Part shown: piece by piece, positions 63,605 to 64,000 of the stretch
How positions within the stretch are numbered: position 1 is the first letter of the stretch
Layout of the letters: every line of letters starts with the position of its first letter
DNA from: Sporichthya polymorpha DSM 43042
GTDB lineage: Bacteria > Actinomycetota > Actinomycetes > Sporichthyales > Sporichthyaceae
NCBI RefSeq assembly: GCF_000384115.1
Contig: NZ_KB913029.1
Coordinates: forward strand, 5,369,057-5,433,056
Length of the DNA: 64,000 nucleotides
Reading direction: 5' to 3'
Notes under the pieces: model-generated
What the model saw: only the letters and a program-made list of their open reading frames with translations
Told to the model about the DNA's origin: nothing
The model's database searches: none
Position numbers and translations under genes: made by a program

Positions 63605-64000
63605 TCAGACGCGGAGGTAGCGGCGCAGCGTGACGGCGGAGACGAGGGCGGAGCCGCCGACGCCGAAGAGGAACAGCCACGGGATGGTCGTGAAGACGGC
63701 GTCCCAGCCGATGAACGAGGTGAACTGGAAGTTCGGTTCGAGGTAGTGGTCGACGCCGGCCCACTTGGCGGCGACGACGAGGATCGTCGCAAGCACCGCC
63801 CCGACCGCGCCGGCGATGGCGCCCTCGAGGATGAACGGCAGTCGGATGTAGAAGTTCGACGCGCCGACCAGGCGCATGATCCCGGTCTCCCGCCGTCGGC
63901 TGTAGGCCGAGAGCCGGATCGTGTTGATGATCAGCAGCAGGGCGGCGCCGAGGATGATCCCCGCGAGCAGGAGCGCACCGATCGAGACGGCGCGCAGGAC
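63605..64000 (-). CDS. ftsX: Cell division protein FtsX, C-terminal part (cut by window edge)
   Basis: The last 131 residues of an FtsX-type permease. Hydrophobic segment LLLAGIILGAALLLIINTI, then the MacB/FtsX signature region YSRRRETGIMRLVGASNFYI (conserved RETGIMRLVGAS), a further transmembrane pair and the C-terminal helix (IPWLFLFGVGGSALVSAVTL). With FtsE it transmits ATP hydrolysis to the M23 protein encoded downstream. The N-terminus and periplasmic loop are outside the window. Confidence 0.95.
   Translation of the reverse strand, partial: VLRAVSIGALLLAGIILGAALLLIINTIRLSAYSRRRETGIMRLVGASNFYIRLPFILEGAIAGAVGAVLATILVVAAKWAGVDHYLEPNFQFTSFIGWDAVFTTIPWLFLFGVGGSALVSAVTLRRYLRV

Overview
The window is dense, very high-GC bacterial chromosome with frequent GTG starts, many 1 to 4 bp stop/start overlaps and family-typical actinobacterial genes: a DUF222/HNH protein, DUF3039, DUF2017 next to clpS, a cysO-cysM-mec set, a DUF3618 protein, a DivIVA-like coiled-coil protein and a short-LID adenylate kinase. 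It reads as an actinomycete chromosome, perhaps from the Frankiales/Sporichthyales area. The genus is an inference, not a measurement. I see no integrase, transposase, CRISPR array, rRNA or plasmid function.

Layout. 1-3632: end of a branched-chain amino acid-type ABC importer operon, with two tandem paralogous binding lipoproteins and a LivF ATPase. 3686-9605: mostly minus-strand housekeeping genes (SDR oxidoreductase, idi, pgm, a group 2 sigma factor with a candidate ECF promoter, a GroES-like protein, a repetitive membrane-anchored protein, a DUF3618 protein). 9802-12522: bcp peroxiredoxin, a DUF222/HNH protein and tRNA-Leu(UAG). 12581-26530: a surface-glycan locus with a CgeB-like protein, a two-domain glycosyltransferase, a lipoprotein polysaccharide deacetylase, wecB, wecC, two further GT4 glycosyltransferases and four sulfotransferases. 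Two of the sulfotransferases are fused to Sel1-like repeats. 26527-36909: SMI1/KNR4 protein, rdgB, rph, then a divergent methyltransferase and large AAA regulator pair that separates rph/rdgB from the usual neighbours (MBL hydrolase, murI, cysM, cysO, mec), then DUF2017 and clpS. 37033-41234: sbcDC. 41248-41305: a perfect 58-bp palindrome. 41314-43086: hpd with a divergent Lrp/AsnC regulator and a clear inverted repeat between them. 43090-49990: helicase, a divergent xanthine-dehydrogenase-like protein, DUF3039, YqgE, a PQQ-type sugar dehydrogenase and a PAS-GGDEF cyclase. 50145-59863: a long unidirectional minus-strand run that includes adk and a lipid-modification module (FAD oxidoreductase, DUF1365, two CFA-synthase-like methyltransferases, DUF1295). 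60274-64000: DivIVA-like gene, tmRNA (ssrA), smpB, an M23 peptidase and the 3' part of ftsX.

How the genes work together. wecB and wecC would supply UDP-ManNAcA-type sugars, the glycosyltransferases would assemble a glycan, the extracytoplasmic deacetylase would trim it and the sulfotransferases could sulfate it. I therefore read 12.5-26.5 kb as a candidate locus for a sulfated, amino-uronate-containing cell-surface polymer. No flippase, polymerase or exporter is visible inside it. The 54-59 kb module would alter phospholipid acyl chains by SAM-dependent methylation or cyclopropanation plus redox steps. ssrA and smpB form the trans-translation system, and the M23 protein with FtsX forms the divisome-linked cell-wall hydrolysis unit.

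The observations I rate highest are the sulfated-glycan locus with its Sel1-fused sulfotransferases, the 58-bp perfect palindrome with a degenerate relative 31 kb away, the two-methyltransferase lipid module, and the orphan molybdoenzyme-like gene that lacks both its signature motif and a canonical start codon.
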